A stretch of DNA of 64,000 bases from Lasiosphaeria ovina (lineage: Eukaryota; Ascomycota; Sordariomycetes; Sordariales; Lasiosphaeriaceae): NCBI GenBank assembly GCA_033439765.1, contig JAULSN010000004.1:5032001-5096000 (forward strand). The letters run 5' to 3'. Below are positions 22,610-34,673 of this stretch, in pieces. A model generated the notes under the pieces. It saw only the letters and a list, made by a program, of their open reading frames with translations. It was not told the DNA's origin and did not search any database. Every line of letters starts with the position of its first letter. The stretch's first letter is position 1. A program made the position numbers and the translations under genes.

Positions 22610-24737
22610 ATGTTTGACATGACTTCCTCCCCAATGTTGCAGGCCATGGAGAACCTGCTGAGCACATGCGCACAGTGGATTCACGCCCCCCAAGCTGCCG
22701 GCGTCGCCCTAGTTTTGGCCACGTTGGGCATCCTTGCCACAACCTACTGGACGACACATGTCCAGAGTGTCCGAGACCTCTCCAGAGGCCTCGACGGCGA
22801 GCAGACAGAGCCCCCGCACGTGCCGTACGCGGTGCCATGGCTTCGCAACACATTGGCCTTTGTCTGGGACACGGAGGGTTTTGTGGTCAAGATGCAGTTG
22901 AGTTTTTTTGCTGTCCCCTCCCCCCTCCCTGCTCTTCACAAACAAACAAAAGTGCTGCCGGGTCGTCTTCCATATCTATTTCTATTAACTGTAACTGACT
23001 GACTGACTGATTAAAGGAAACGCTTCGGCATGACAACGCCCTTCCGCATGGGCGTCGCCGGCGAATCGTACGTGTACGTGCCAGCCGGCAGCGAATTCAT
23101 GGGCGCCCTGATGCGGAAGAGCATCCGCGACGTCAACAACAAGAAGGCCGTGATGCGGGCGCTGCGCGACCAGTTCGGCGTGCCTGCCGGCGACCTGCCG
23201 ATCTGGGCCCTCGACGAGTCCGGGTTCGGCGCCAAGCCCGCGCCGGGGTTCGAGGACTGGCCGCCTGAGCGCCGGCCGTACCATTCCCAGCACCGCGACT
23301 TCCAGGCCTTTTTGGCCGGCGGCGCCGCGCTGGATGCCATGACGGCAAAGTTTGTCGAGTGCTACACGCGCCAGCTCCTCCTCCCCCCCCTGGGGGGGCA
23401 GATTCGGAATAATGGAGGCGAGAACGACAGCGCCACAGACTGGATCGAGGTCCCCGACCTGTACGCGTTTTGGCGGAGGGACATGTTCCGCGCCGCCGTG
23501 CATGCGCTCTGCGGGTCGCACATCTTTGACGTATGCCCGGACTTTACCGACCAGTTTTGGGCCTACGATGACGCGCTCAGTGTCCTACTCAAACGCGTAC
23601 CGCCGTGGTTGGCGCCGGCCCGGTACGCGGCGCGCACCAAAGCCGTCGAGTCGGTGCGGCGCTGGCAGGCGTCGGCGCGCGCCAAGTTTGATTGGCATGA
23701 CCAGGCAGCAGTGGAAGCCGACTGGGAGCCCATCTACGGCGCCCGCATCATGCGCGCGCGCCAGGTCATGTGGAGGCAGATTGGCCAGTCCGAGACGGGA
23801 AGCGCGGCGACGGATCTGGGCATGATATGGGCGTGAGTCTCTTCCTTTTCTCCCCCCTTTTCTCCGATTATTATTATCATATTATGCATCACAGATTTGA
23901 GAAAAAAACAAAAAGATTCTGATGCCGGGGATGGACGGATGGAAAATTAGCGCAAACTCCAACATCATCCCTGCCTCCTTCTGGGCTCTCCTGCACGTGG
24001 TGCTCTCGCCCAACGTCACGGCGCGCGTGCGCGCAGAGGTCGAGGCCAGCATTTCCGCCGCCGACACCAAGTCGCTCGACATCGGCCTGCTCTGCTCCAA
24101 GCCCCTGCTCAACTCGGTCTACCTCGAGGCTCTGCGGTACAGCGTCGCGTCCACGGTGGGACGCAACGCCGCCAGCCCCGACAGGCCGGTGCGCCTGGGC
24201 CCAGGCGGCAACTGGGCCATGGCCACGGGCACCAGCACCACGCTCATCGCCTTCTCCTGGTTCGGCGGCCACGACGCGACGTTCTGGAACGCCGGCCCCG
24301 GCGGCCGCTATCCCGTCGACGCTTTCTGGGCCGAGCGGTTCCTCGCGTACCCGGACGACCCGTCCAGCGGGCCCCTCGCCGCCGCCACCACCGCCGCCAC
24401 GGGAAATGGTGGAGGAGAAGACAAAAATGATATCAAGGGGCGCGGCGAGAGGACAGTCGAAGACGACAGGACGGCGACCGTGGTCACGGCCGGCACGCAG
24501 GGGCATTGGTACCCATACGGCGGAGGCAGCACGCACTGTCCCGGCCGGTTCTTTGCCAAGCAGGAGCTGATCGCTGCGCTGGCTGTGCTGCTGATGAATT
24601 TCGATGTCGAGATTACCGATGTTAGCGCAGCGACGGCAGCGCAGTGTGATAGGCGCTATTTCCCCCTGGGCGCAATGCCACCTGATAGAAAGATTCCGGC
24701 GCGGATACGTAGACGGGCTGCTACCATCTTGAACTGA
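22610..24737 (+). CDS. Cytochrome P450 C, CYP7/CYP8-like
   Basis: Three exons, 22610-22896, 23017-23832 and 23951-24737, joined in phase to about 629 residues, somewhat long for a P450. Exon 1 has an anchor (AGVALVLATLGILATTYW) and a PYAVPWLRNTLAFVW proline-rich hinge. Exon 2 begins KRFGMTTPFRMGVAGE. Exon 3 has the I-helix ANSNIIPASFWALLH, ExxR as EALR (VYLEALRYSV), a loop PVDAFWAERFLAYP, a low-complexity insertion (ATTAATGNGGGEDKND) and the haem motif YPYGGGSTHCPGRFFAKQE. The GGG and N-I-I-P-A-S-F-W signatures match CYP7/CYP8-type enzymes. The start could also be the ATG four codons downstream. It converges with its paralogue P450 D, 330 bp away. Confidence 0.9.
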
Positions 24738-25067
24738 AGGAGGGACTGGAATTCGGATACAGATAGTTCGTCAAGGTGATTTGGGAGTCGTGTGGTAACA
24801 ATAAATCAGAGCGTTAACAGCACGACATATAAGACTAGTAAACGTGAGATAACTCTGACATAGAAAATATAACCTTTGCTCCATCCCCAGATTCATTGTA
24901 AAGCATTTCCAAATTTGACTGATAATAGCTTGTCCTCTTTCACTCGTGACCTTTCAGCGGCTTGACCATATTGAAAACCCACAAGGCTCCCTGCCTAATT
25001 AGACGCACACACAGCCCCCCTCCCCACTCCAATTACATTTCTTTTTTCTTTGTCGCCCAAGTGTTCC
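24738..25067. other. Convergent 3' region between P450 C and P450 D
   Basis: 330 bases between two tail-to-tail paralogous P450 genes. AT-rich with AATAAA-like strings (ACAATAAATC near 24800). The two transcripts may overlap here as antisense 3' UTRs. No gene. Confidence 0.45.
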
Positions 25068-27123
25068 CTACGCAAATGCAGTAGCATCCTCCCTCCTACG
25101 CATCCGAAACGGCACAAGGCCGGTAGGTCTAGCAATAGCCATGGGTGCCTTAAAGTTGAGGTCCATGGCCGCCTCATCGGCGAGCAGCTCAAAGTCAAAG
25201 TTGGTGACGAGCATAGCGACCGAGATGAGGATGACACGCTTTGCGAGCAGCCGTCCGGGACAGGCGTGCAGGCCACCTGGTGAGTTAATTAGCAAACATC
25301 TTTGGTGTTAATAATAGCAGATTCCCCTCCGCCAAAACTTGCCTGGGGGCAAGAATAATAATCATGGTGCGAGAAGCGTTGTAATTACCCACCTCCATAA
25401 GGAATCCACGCCCCATCAAGCCCGTCCAGCGAGAAGTGGACACCCCCTTTGGCCCGCTGTGCCGCCGACATGGCGACCTCCTCGTCGTCGACTGTGGCCA
25501 GCTCTCCGCTAGAAACCGTCGTCGTTTTGCGGACGGTGGTGGTGACAGCTGGCCCGCTTGACGGGTCGCGCGGATCGACAAGGAACCGCCGCGCCCAAAA
25601 GGAGTCGACCGGGTGCGCGCCGCTCTTGGTGTCCCAGACGCGCTCGTCGCCGTGCGCGTCCCACATGTTGGCCGCCATGAGCGCGCCCCTCGGGACCACC
25701 ACGGCGTCCACTGCGGGATAGTGCGCGGGGCTGGGGAAGGCGACGTCGGCGTAGGGCGCCGTCCGCGGCACGTCGATGCGCATGCCGTACCGCAGCGTCT
25801 CGGCGTACATGGACGACAGCAGCGGGATCGACTCCAGGTCTTTGATGGTTGGTCGGCCGCGGCGGCCGTCCCGTTGTTGTTGTTGTTGTTGCTGCTGCCG
25901 CTGGAGAGAGGAGAGGGATGCGTGCAGCGACGGGAGGAGATCCTCTTTAGAGCGCAGGATGTGCAGGAGGAGGGTCATGGCGGCCGGGACAGCGTTGGTC
26001 ATGGTTCTAATTAGTTCATATTTTCGTTAGACCACAGCGGAGGCAAAAAAAGGAGAGAAAGCGGGAGAAGGAAATTAATTGCTTTACCCCCAGATCAGAG
26101 ACAGATCGTACGCCGCCATAGACTCTTCGTCCTGCCCTCTGGTCTGCATGAGCTCCCGGTACCGCTCCCTCATCATGCCGGTGCCCCAGTGCGGATCGCT
26201 ATCGGCATCATGAGTATGGTGGTCGTCACCAGTACCACCTCTAGCGCCCGCCGCCAGCGCTAGCGCATGCCACGTCTTGATGGTCGCCAGCAGCTCCTCG
26301 CGGAGCTTGTACGTCTGCGGAATGCAAAACCGCGGGAGCTGGGCCAGGAGGCCCAGCATGCCGCGGTCGAGCTCCCACACGTCGCGCACAAAGGTCGGCC
26401 GCAGCTCCAGCAGCTTGTCTCCAAACAAGGCGCGGAACAAGGACGTGGCGATGTGTTTGCGGAAGAAATCTTCGAGGTCGGCCACGTGCTGCCACCCCGG
26501 CACCTGAACCTCCTCGGTGGAGGAGGAGGAGGAGGAGGAGGACGAGTTCCCCTCGAGAAGAAGCGACTCGGCCAGGTGCCTCTCGAACCGGGCGGTGGCG
26601 GGTGCCAGGCCGCCCTGCAGCAAGCCGGCTACGAGGCGCTGGTGGCCGATGAACATGAAGCGGTCTTTGGCCGGGGTCGAGCTGCCGATGATGGGTTTGG
26701 GTCGGGCGCCCGAGTTGTCCGACAGGTAGACGTCGGCGGCCGACGACGGCAACCCCAAGCCGTGGTGCAGGAAGTAGAGTTGCACCTTGTTGACAGTGGC
26801 CTGGGTGTTGTGGAAGAAGTCGGCCACGTTTTTTGGTCCCCGGATACGATACATGGGACGGCCGAGGATAGGCAGTCCCAGTTTTGCTCTTTGTGAAAAT
26901 TAGTTGGTTGGTTGACGGAATTTTCGGGCGAGGGGCATTCATGAGTAGGCAGTGAGACGTACAGAGCAGCTTGCAAGAACATGAACGTCTCAAACACAGT
27001 GGCCAGAATCGACGAAGACCGGGGCTTTGTTCCCGAGCCACTTTGAGCCCTCATCACGGCCCAACAACCCAGTGCGCAGAGGAAGACGGCGCCCATGGCA
27101 GATGGGGCCAAGTGGGAGTCCAT
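25068..27123 (-). CDS. Cytochrome P450 D, CYP7/CYP8-like, paralogue of C
   Basis: Four exons. Exon 1 (27123-26963) encodes the anchor (MDSHLAPSAMGAVFLCALG); a GTACGT donor joins in phase to LAKLGLPILGRPMYRIRGP. Exon 2 holds the C- to H-helix part and a run of nine Ser (about 26515-26545, GGA repeat on the plus strand). Exon 3 has the I-helix TNAVPAAMTLLLHIL, a run of eight Gln (25877-25900), ExxR as ETLR (YAETLRYGM) and PVDSFWARRFLVDP, then DPSSGP, nearly the same as in P450 C. An intron splits the haem loop: WIPYGGG, then GLHACPGRLLAKR (Cys ligand in HACPG). Stop at 25068. It lacks the Asn-Ile-Ile-Pro of C but keeps N.VP.A. Substrate unknown. Confidence 0.88.
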
Positions 27124-28793
27124 CTTGACAGAATCAACGGTCTCGATCAGTAATAATTACTTAGTCCGAGAGAGCTGTTGAAGCGTTTGTGATGGCATAT
27201 GATGCAGCTGATGCTGATCAGGCGAGGATACGCGCAACGACAGTCTAGCCAGTCAGTCTATGACAAGGCGGTCTTCTGTTTTGAGGTTTTGAATATAATT
27301 ACAATGTAATTATATGCCAGGTTGAGAAACTGGCCCGAGACTTGACCGCCGTTGATCGCCACAGCGGGATGTCTTGAACAAGAGTAGGTAAGGGGCGATT
27401 CGTCGTCAAGCCGAGCAAGTAAACGACTTGGAGCTCCCTGTCTGTCTTTGGCCAAGTGCATACCTAGGTACTAAGGTAGCTATTCAAGTCTATTCAAGTG
27501 CATATACACTACTGTATACCGAGGTTGGTACCAGCTGGAAATAAGTTTGGTTGAGTTTACAGTACGCGACCCTGTTCCACGCACTGTAGCGGCGCCGCTT
27601 TTGCAGCGGTTTGGATAACGGCCCGAGACGCGAGTTTCCGTGTCCCATTTTTTTTTGGAGTCGAGGATTGAGGATTGTGCGGGCGTGCGGCGAGGATTGC
27701 CAGGCCAGCAGGATCACCCACCAATTGCCTCTCCCGAATAGTTCGTGGAACTAGGATCATAAACGTTAAATGAATAAGGGGACTCAAATTCATGTAAGGT
27801 ACTATACTTTGGACAAGATTGGAACCTGAGTAGGTGGTTTTTGAACAAAAAAGTATGCCCCGCCAAAGGTACCAACCAATGTAGACGCCCCCTGCCCATT
27901 GCCTACCTAGGTACCTAATTATCCGTCCGTAATCACTGTCTGATAACATTTCATCCACTCCGATATCTATTTCGTGCCATCATGGTACAATGTACCTTCT
28001 ATTCTAGGCTAGGTAATAGGGTCATCGTCCGTTTCCATGTGTCGTAGCAGAAAGAAAGCCCGTAATTGCCGATCATCCGTAACCGATGCCAGACAATACA
28101 TGTAAACGTATTGTATGTATGTATTGCAATGTTACATGTACATGTACATACTCGGGTACGAAGGCTGGGGTAAAAAGAAAGGGTCACCCACCCTCTACAG
28201 TAGCCAAGTTTTTGAGCTCCCACAGTATAAATAATTTGCCAGGTGCCGGCCAAGGCCTTGGAGAACTCACCTTTATCTTCCTGACTGTGAAAGATTGGCT
28301 TGTTGGCCAGGCAGCGGCGTGCGAGGCTTAACCAATTCTGGAACGTGGCGCCCTGAACCTGGCACTGGGGAAGGTGACCCTTTCTTTTTGCCCCGGTCTT
28401 CGTACACGCAAGTCGCCCAACGTGCATGGTAGGTCCCTGCAATCTAACGTTATGCCAGACCGCCCCGAATTGCGGCCCTTGCTGCGCCGTCTCGCTACTT
28501 CAATTCCGACGGGGCCAACACCACCCCGTCTCCGACCCGTCCCCGTCACCGTGAACCTGACCACTCCTCCCAAAAAAGGCACCCGTCCGTGGATACCCAA
28601 AGCAAGCAAGCAGCTTTCCTGGGCCTCATTCACGCTTGGCACCTTGATTTGCCGAAGCAGGACGCGTCGGCGACCCTTGGCAGCGCCGTAATGATTCCTA
28701 GAATTGGAACATGATAACGTCAATTTCACACACCAGTGATCACCAGCTAGCTATCGACATCACATCCACCAGTAATCACTGCCCATCGACGCC
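27124..28793. promoter_or_regulatory. Divergent intergenic region between P450 D and P450 E
   Basis: About 1.7 kb that must carry both divergent promoters. I see no gene; one open frame near 28374-28691 is Pro/Arg-rich and looks random. There are palindromes CCTAGGTACC near 27906 and TACATGTACATGTACAT near 28133, and AT-rich stretches at 27290-27320 and 27770-27850. Confidence 0.4.
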
Positions 28794-30707
28794 ATGCTGC
28801 TGCCCCTGCTCGCAGCAGCCGCCGTGCTGCTGCTCTCGCTAGGCTACAGCAAGCTGCGATACATTCGGTTCCGCCAGCATGCCAACCTCAAACAACATCC
28901 CTCCACGCTGCTCCTCGGCCATGTGAAGCTTTTTGGCGACTACATCAAGCGTAACAAACCCAGGGCGCACCCCGACATGGCCATTGTGGCCCTGCATCGC
29001 GATCTCGGCCGCCCTCCGCTCATGTATCTCGACATGCGCCCCGTCGGCGACGCCATGGTCGTGGTCGGGAACAGCGACATCGCCGACCAGATCACCAAGT
29101 CTTCCGACGCCTTCCCTACGAGTCCGCCCAAGTCGTCCCGTTCCCTAACGCGGCTGCTGTACGTGACGGGCCGAACATCGATCCTCGCCCAGCATGTAAG
29201 TCCGTCCGTGTCCTGCTAATTATCCAGATTGACTAACGCTTCCATCCTAGGGCGACGAGTGGAAACAACTGCGCAAGCGATTCAATCCCGGCTTTGCACC
29301 GCAGTACATCTCCACCTTCACGCCCGAGATCCTGGACAAGGGCCTCATATTTCTCGACCGGCTGGACGCCCTCTGCAGCAGCGGCGACACCTTTTCACTC
29401 CTGTACCTGACGACGCGCCTCACCTTTGACATCATCGGCAAGGTGGTCATGGAGGCCGACCTCGACGCGCAGCCCACCAGCAAGAACCAGAACAGCCAGG
29501 GCGAGCTCATCTCGCTGTACGAGTCCCTGCTCAACGCCTACAACGGCGACACGCTCAACCTGCCCTGGTGGCTCACCCTCGGCCGCGTGCGCAAGCGCGC
29601 CGCGCTGGCCGCCAAGATCACCAGCCTGCTCCAGTCCATCGTGCGCCGCAAGCACGCCGAGCTGCATAGCAGCAGCGGCAGCAACGAAACGGAAAAGAAA
29701 ACGGCAGCCGCCGCCCGCAGCGTCTTGTCGCTCAGCCTGCAAGACGTGCCCACGCTCACGCCGCGCATCATCGACGAGACGTGCGACCAGCTGCGCACGT
29801 TCCTGTTCGCCGGCCACGACACGACCAGCATCCTGCTGTCGTGGGCGTTCTACGAGCTCTCTCGCACGCCGCGCGCGCTGTCTGCCGTGCGCGCCGAACT
29901 CGACGCCGTGTTCGGGCCGCTGCCGCCCTCTTCTCCGTCATCGTCATCATCTCCTTCCGACGACACCCGAACAATGCGCGCGCACCTCCTGTCGCCCGAA
30001 AAAAAGGACGCGCTCGCCCAGCTGCCCTACCTCGACGCCGTCATCAAGGAGACGCTGCGCGTGCACCCGCCGGGCGGCACGGCGCGCGCCATCCCTCGCG
30101 GGTCCAACTTCTCGGTCCGCCTGCCCGACAGCGGCGAGACCGTCCTGCTGGACGGGCTGCTGGCGTACAACTGCCAGACCATCATCCACGGCGACGCGGC
30201 GGCGTTTGGCGCCGACGCCGACGCGTTCGTGCCCGAGCGCTGGCTGCCCGCCGACGACGCCCGGCGGTTGCTAGCCACAGAGCTGGACGCGAGACCGCCG
30301 CCGCTGTCGTCGTCGCCGGGCGCGTGGCGGCCGTTTGAGCGCGGGCCTCGCAACTGCATCGGCCAGGAGCTGGCGTATATCGAGGCGCGCGTCATCATTG
30401 CGCTGGCGGCGCGGCGCTACGACTTTGTCAAGGTCGGCTTGGGTGCTGTGCTGGTTGGGGATGATGTCAATCACGACGGCGAGAAGAAGCCCGTGGTGGA
30501 TGAGGCGAAGGGGCAGCTTCGGGTTAATGAGGAGGTGTATCCGGTAAGTTATGCTTTTTTTTCTCCCTTTTTTTCTCCTTTTTTTTCACCTACCCTATGA
30601 AGAAGCGATTATGGTTCTGACTAACGGATCGGGTGTTGCAGACAAGACAGGTGACGTCGAAGCCGGTCGACGGGATGATGATGAGGATCAAGCGGGCCGT
30701 CTCCTGA
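28794..30707 (+). CDS. Cytochrome P450 E, AGHDTTS-type
   Basis: Classical microsomal monooxygenase. Exons 28794-29195, 29251-30543 and 30642-30707 join in phase to 586 residues. The N-terminal anchor is MLLPLLAAAAVLLLSLGY. It has WKQLRKRFNPGF (C-helix WxxxR), the I-helix FAGHDTTS, ExxR as ETLR in IKETLRVHPPGG, the meander FVPERWLP and haem motif FERGPRNCIGQELA with its Cys ligand. The family resembles CYP52/StcB-like fungal enzymes, clearly different from P450 B, C and D. A Pro/Ser insertion (PPSSPSSSSSPSDD) lies before the K-helix. The last exon encodes only TRQVTSKPVDGMMM and a short basic tail. It is divergent from P450 D. Substrate unknown. Confidence 0.92.
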
Positions 30708-30908
30708 ACTCGGGCTGGTCGAATAAATAGAGTATTAATACTGACGTGCTTGATAAGTCGACTGCTATTTTCGGACCACGGCAGGTATCGCTGGGGTAGT
30801 CTGAAATGACCACTTACTCAGCCTAGCTCAGCTTGAGACGGCGACCGCTTAACTCTGAAGGAGGAGATGAAAATACTCTTTGTCGGTTTTGGGGTTATGC
30901 AATGGCTG

Positions 30909-31086
30909 TTGCAGATCACGACAGCGTGGGAGGCTGCCTTTCCTAATAATGTCAAACTCTTTCACAGCTGGTAGAATAGCGATCAACTATAGGGTTCCTA
31001 GTAAGTAAGGGCGGAAGGGATGGCTGAGCGTAAAGCCCAAGGTTTGGAGGGGGGGGGGGTTCTCCGGCTTCGGGCGCGCAACCTGT
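30909..31086. repeat. Dispersed repeat, copy 2
   Basis: Counterpart of 11484-11665, lying in the gap between P450 E and the dehydrogenase. Shared blocks run from TGTTGCAGAT to GCGCGCAACCT; this copy has a run of about 12 G near 31050. The remainder of 30708-31523 shows no gene. Confidence 0.7.
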
Positions 31087-31523
31087 GGAGGACATGGAGG
31101 ATTGGGATGAGGGTGAAGATGAAGAGCTTTGTGGGAGCAGGAGTAATATCTTAGATAAATTGGAATAGGCCCTGACGCCGGGATCCGGAAGCCAGGGGAT
31201 AGACAGTCCTTACAAGAGTTCACAGTATTAGCGGGTTGCAATGATCAATGATTAAAGATTCACAGCTCCTCTATTTCCCCAAACACACGAGCAAGATCAG
31301 CTTGACATCTTCAGAGGAGGGATGGTCTAGTCGCATCGTTATACCGTTCCATTCCACAATAATTAGCATGTATCCCTGACCTCGAAGGCTAGCGAGTCCA
31401 TCAATAGGCCTTCACGCTCTAATATGGGCATGTTGGTAAAGAAAGTAGCTTCGCATAACGTAAATTGAAGCGTATGTGTGAGCAACAAACCTATCGCGCG
31501 TTCGGCCCCTGTCGCTGCAGCCC

Positions 31524-32610
31524 TCACGCCGCCGCATTCCAATCCAGCAAGGCATCCTCGCCGAGCTTGTCCTTGACAAGGCGCTCGCTCAGCTTCCACA
31601 GCGCGTCGCCCAGCGCGGGATCCGACGCCTGGGCCGTCTCCTTGCCCGGGGTGTCGGGGTCGCTGAAGTAGTAGCCGTTCAGGTTCTCGTCCTCGATCTT
31701 GGGCGACGTCAGCGCCCACAGCGCGCTGTACGAGCCCTGCTCCGGATCGCGGCCAAACGCCAGCATCGCCCACGTCAGCATCTTGCCTGTGATGCCGGGG
31801 TACGCGTCCTTCCACTGCTGCTGCATGGCTGTGTTGACCTGTCCGTCTGTCAGCGGTGTTCGAAGGTGATCGTGATGCATATCACAAGGAAATGCGGGAG
31901 GCGATTTCACTTACGGCACCCGGATGGACCGAGACAGCATAGACACGGTCGCTGTTGGTCTTGATGACCTTGTCGGCGAGGCCATACTTAGCCAGGAGAA
32001 TCATGGCGAGCTTGGTGCGGCCGTAGAGCTCGGTGGGGCCCAGGTTCGGGTTATTGATCTCGTCGAGGCCCTCGAAGCGGACGTTGCTAGGGGCGGCGCG
32101 GTGCATCTCGGACGCGAGGAAAACAACACGAGGCGCGGGCGGCTTGCCGTCGCCAAGGCCGGGCGTCTTGCGCAGCAGCGGCCACAGCTGGTTGCAAACA
32201 TAATACTGGCCGAGGTAGTTGACGCCAAAGTGGCGGTCGATGCCGTCGGCGTCGACGCCGTACTGATTGGTGTTGATGCCGGCCGACAGCACGAGGAAGT
32301 CGAGGCGGTCGAGGCGCTCGCGCAGCCCGGTGAAGACGCTGCGCACCTCGGACAGGTTCCCCAGGTCGCAGTGCACCCACTCGACGTTGGCTTCGGGCGT
32401 CTCGGCGCGGATCGTCTGCTGGGCCTCGTCGCCCTGCTCCTCCTTGCGGTTCACCATGATGACGCGGCACCCGGCGCTGGCGAGCGAGCGCGAGATCTCG
32501 AAGCCGATCCCAAAGGCGCCGCCCGTCACCACGGCCACGCGGCCGCGTAAGTCTTCGGGGTGGACCGGGGTAGGCCCGATGCCAGTGGTTTTCTGAAGGA
32601 TCGATTGCAT
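31524..32610 (-). CDS. Short-chain dehydrogenase/reductase
   Basis: NAD(P)-dependent oxidoreductase with a Rossmann fold, of the retinol-dehydrogenase/WWOX-like classical SDR group. Exon 1 starts MQSILQKTTG (ATG 32610) and shows the cofactor motif TGGAFGIG, an NADP-favouring NRKEE after the second strand, the LSAGIN motif (replacing NNAG) and the catalytic YGRTK (YxxxK). It ends in VHPGA at a GTAAGT donor near 31914; the acceptor near 31842 leads to VNTAMQQQWKDAYPG. The C-terminus is GDALWKLSERLVKD and LDWNAAA, stop at 31524. The LSAG variation is common in this subfamily. Divergent from the PEBP gene with 614 bp between starts. Role unknown; it could belong with the P450 group or be independent. 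Confidence 0.9.
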
Positions 32611-33224
32611 CTTGGCTGTGTTCGGTATCGCTGATAGTTGAGTCGAAACTAGAAAGAAGATTAACGCGGGCACTTGGGTGGAATCGAAGCGCCAGGATTA
32701 ATAAACATTTTACACTCGAGATAAACCAGTGGGACGCCGCTGGCTATAAGTAGTTGCCAAGGCCCAACGGTGACGCTACAGGGGCGCAGTCATGACATCA
32801 CGACCCCGTTCTGTTATTTTGACCCCTTTCTTTGAGCTAGGACAGGACAGGGGTCACTGAAGGCCTCTGATATTTAGCGTCCTCCAGGCACGGCCCGAGG
32901 AGAACCACCACCTCCAGTCGAGTCTCGGTCTCCGCACTTCAAGTCAAGAGCCGAATTCGGTGCCTCTAGCTCTTGTTACACATTTGAAGATGTACTGCAC
33001 GGGCGGAAATCTGTCAAACCGCGCCAATGTCGATGATTCAAGAGAGATCTGCATTGGCGCAGGGTCGGAGTGTCGGGGTAGTGCGATGACATCATAGACG
33101 ATAGGCGCGGGGCTTCTCTTTGACAACACCGCCAATCTCCATTCTCCACTCAAGCGTACAGTTCTCACCAAAGACCATTGGAGAGGGCCAAATTACAGAA
33201 AATCCAGCAACACGAAGTACAACA
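32611..33224. promoter_or_regulatory. Shared divergent promoter region, SDR and PEBP genes
   Basis: 614 bases between the start codons of two divergent genes. Contains GGCCAAATTAC and TATAAG-like strings and no reading frame of interest. No binding site can be assigned with confidence. Confidence 0.4.
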
Positions 33225-34143
33225 ATGCCGTCCGTTGCAAGCCTAGCGCTGCGGGTGCTCCTCACTTTCGGGTGCCTCGGAGCAGCCTTGCCGGGCCAGA
33301 ATGTCCTGGGCCCGAGCCAAGGGATCTCTGTTGATGTCTCAAAAATCGCGGATCAGATCAAAGACGAGTAGGTCGTTCGGCAATAGCAATGCCATCTCGT
33401 TTCTGACCATCTCGCAGGCTGAAGAAGGCAGAGATCATCCCCACTGGTAACTGGGCCGATGCCATTTGTGTATCACGACAAAGCTGACAACACCCCAGTC
33501 ATCGACGACTTTGAGCCGTCGCTGCTCCTTTTCGCAAACTGGTCCACAACGCAACACGCAGCACTGGGCAACACGATCAAGCCCAAGAAGCTGCAGGACG
33601 CGCCGACCATCGCCCTGCACGACCCCTCTGCGTCGTCGTCCAGCCTGCTGTGCCGCTCCGGCATGACATACACCATCACCCTGACCGACCCCGACGCCCC
33701 GTCGCGCGACGACCCCAAGTGGTCCGAGATGTGCCACTGGATCGCGACCGGCGTCTCGGCCTCGCCAGCCGGGGAAGGCGCGGCCTGCTCGACGGCGACG
33801 CTCGCCCTTGCCGAACTGGACGAGATCATGCCGTACAAGGCGCCCGGGCCGCCCGAGAAGACGGGCAAGCACCGTTATGTTTTTCTCGCGTTTGCGCCAC
33901 AGAACGGCACGACGGAGAAGTTGCACCTCTCGAAACCCAGCGACAGGCAGCACTGGGGCTACGAACCGGACGACGGCGAGACGAGTGGCGTGCGTGACTG
34001 GGCGAAGGAGAATGGGCTTGTTCCCGTCGGTAAGTGCCTGCTTGCTGCTGATTCTGTGTGGGGGTAGGTGGGCCTGATATGCTGATGCGTGTGTCGTTCC
34101 TGCAGCGGCAAATTTTATCTACTCCAAGCACAAGAAGCAGTGA
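33225..34143 (+). CDS. Secreted PEBP-family (phosphatidylethanolamine-binding) protein
   Basis: PEBP/RKIP-like fold, related to the yeast carboxypeptidase Y inhibitor Tfs1. Four exons: the first (from ATG 33225) encodes a signal peptide (LRVLLTFGCLGAALPGQ) and ends IADQIKDE; a mini-exon gives LKKAEIIPT; the third (about 33500-34027) begins VIDDFEPSLLLFANW and holds the core LTDPDAPSRDDPKWSEMCHW, the PEBP signature DPDAP, then PEKTGKHRYVFLAF; the last ends ANFIYSKHKKQ with TGA at 34141-34143. The mini-exon is supported by the resulting continuous LKKAEIIP...VIDDF sequence, usual for fungal family members. Expected to be extracellular or vacuolar. Some fungal homologues are inhibitors of proteases; no specific target can be inferred. 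Confidence 0.9.
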
Positions 34144-34673
34144 TGGCGGTGCGTTGTGTTACTGGTCGGATTGACGTGGCCACGTTTGGTAGTTGCGGAA
34201 CGAGAATTCTCTGCATAATGCATTTTTATCTTGTAATTGCCGAGTGTTCAGGTTGTCGTTGTGTTAGCACCTTCCTTGTCAAAGTTCGGTACCCAGCTTA
34301 ATTATTCGAAGTCGTTCCTTCCGCACAATCATGACCTTGACTGTCCTCCCTCCAACCGTGAAGCTCGGCCCAGGATCACTCGCTCCTCCTTCCGGGGGTA
34401 GAGGTTTTGTCCTTCTAGCGTTTCGCCTCTGCCCCATTCGGCTACCACTCCATGTTAGCAGCTGCACTTCCTCGCGGTCGTTTCCGACCAACTCTCGCCC
34501 AGATCCGTCTCCCTTGCAAAACGGCGACCAATTCTCTGCCTCGATTGTCAGCCAGTCAATCCAACACGCACGATTACAGTACTTCCGTCTTCAGTATCCA
34601 AAACCTAGGACATTAGCACAAGCACGCCCGTTTTGTCTTCCTGCGTAAAGCAAGCCCACCGCATTACATCACC

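Noticed and set aside
27900..27925. CCTAGGTACC palindromes as regulatory operators
   Set aside because: Similar strings recur in many intergenic regions (6323, 18126, 27465, 27906) with no relation to gene orientation; probably compositional.
28374..28691. Plus-strand open frame upstream of P450 E
   Set aside because: Pro/Arg/Thr-rich with no motif, no splice structure, and a matching open frame on the other strand; most likely chance.
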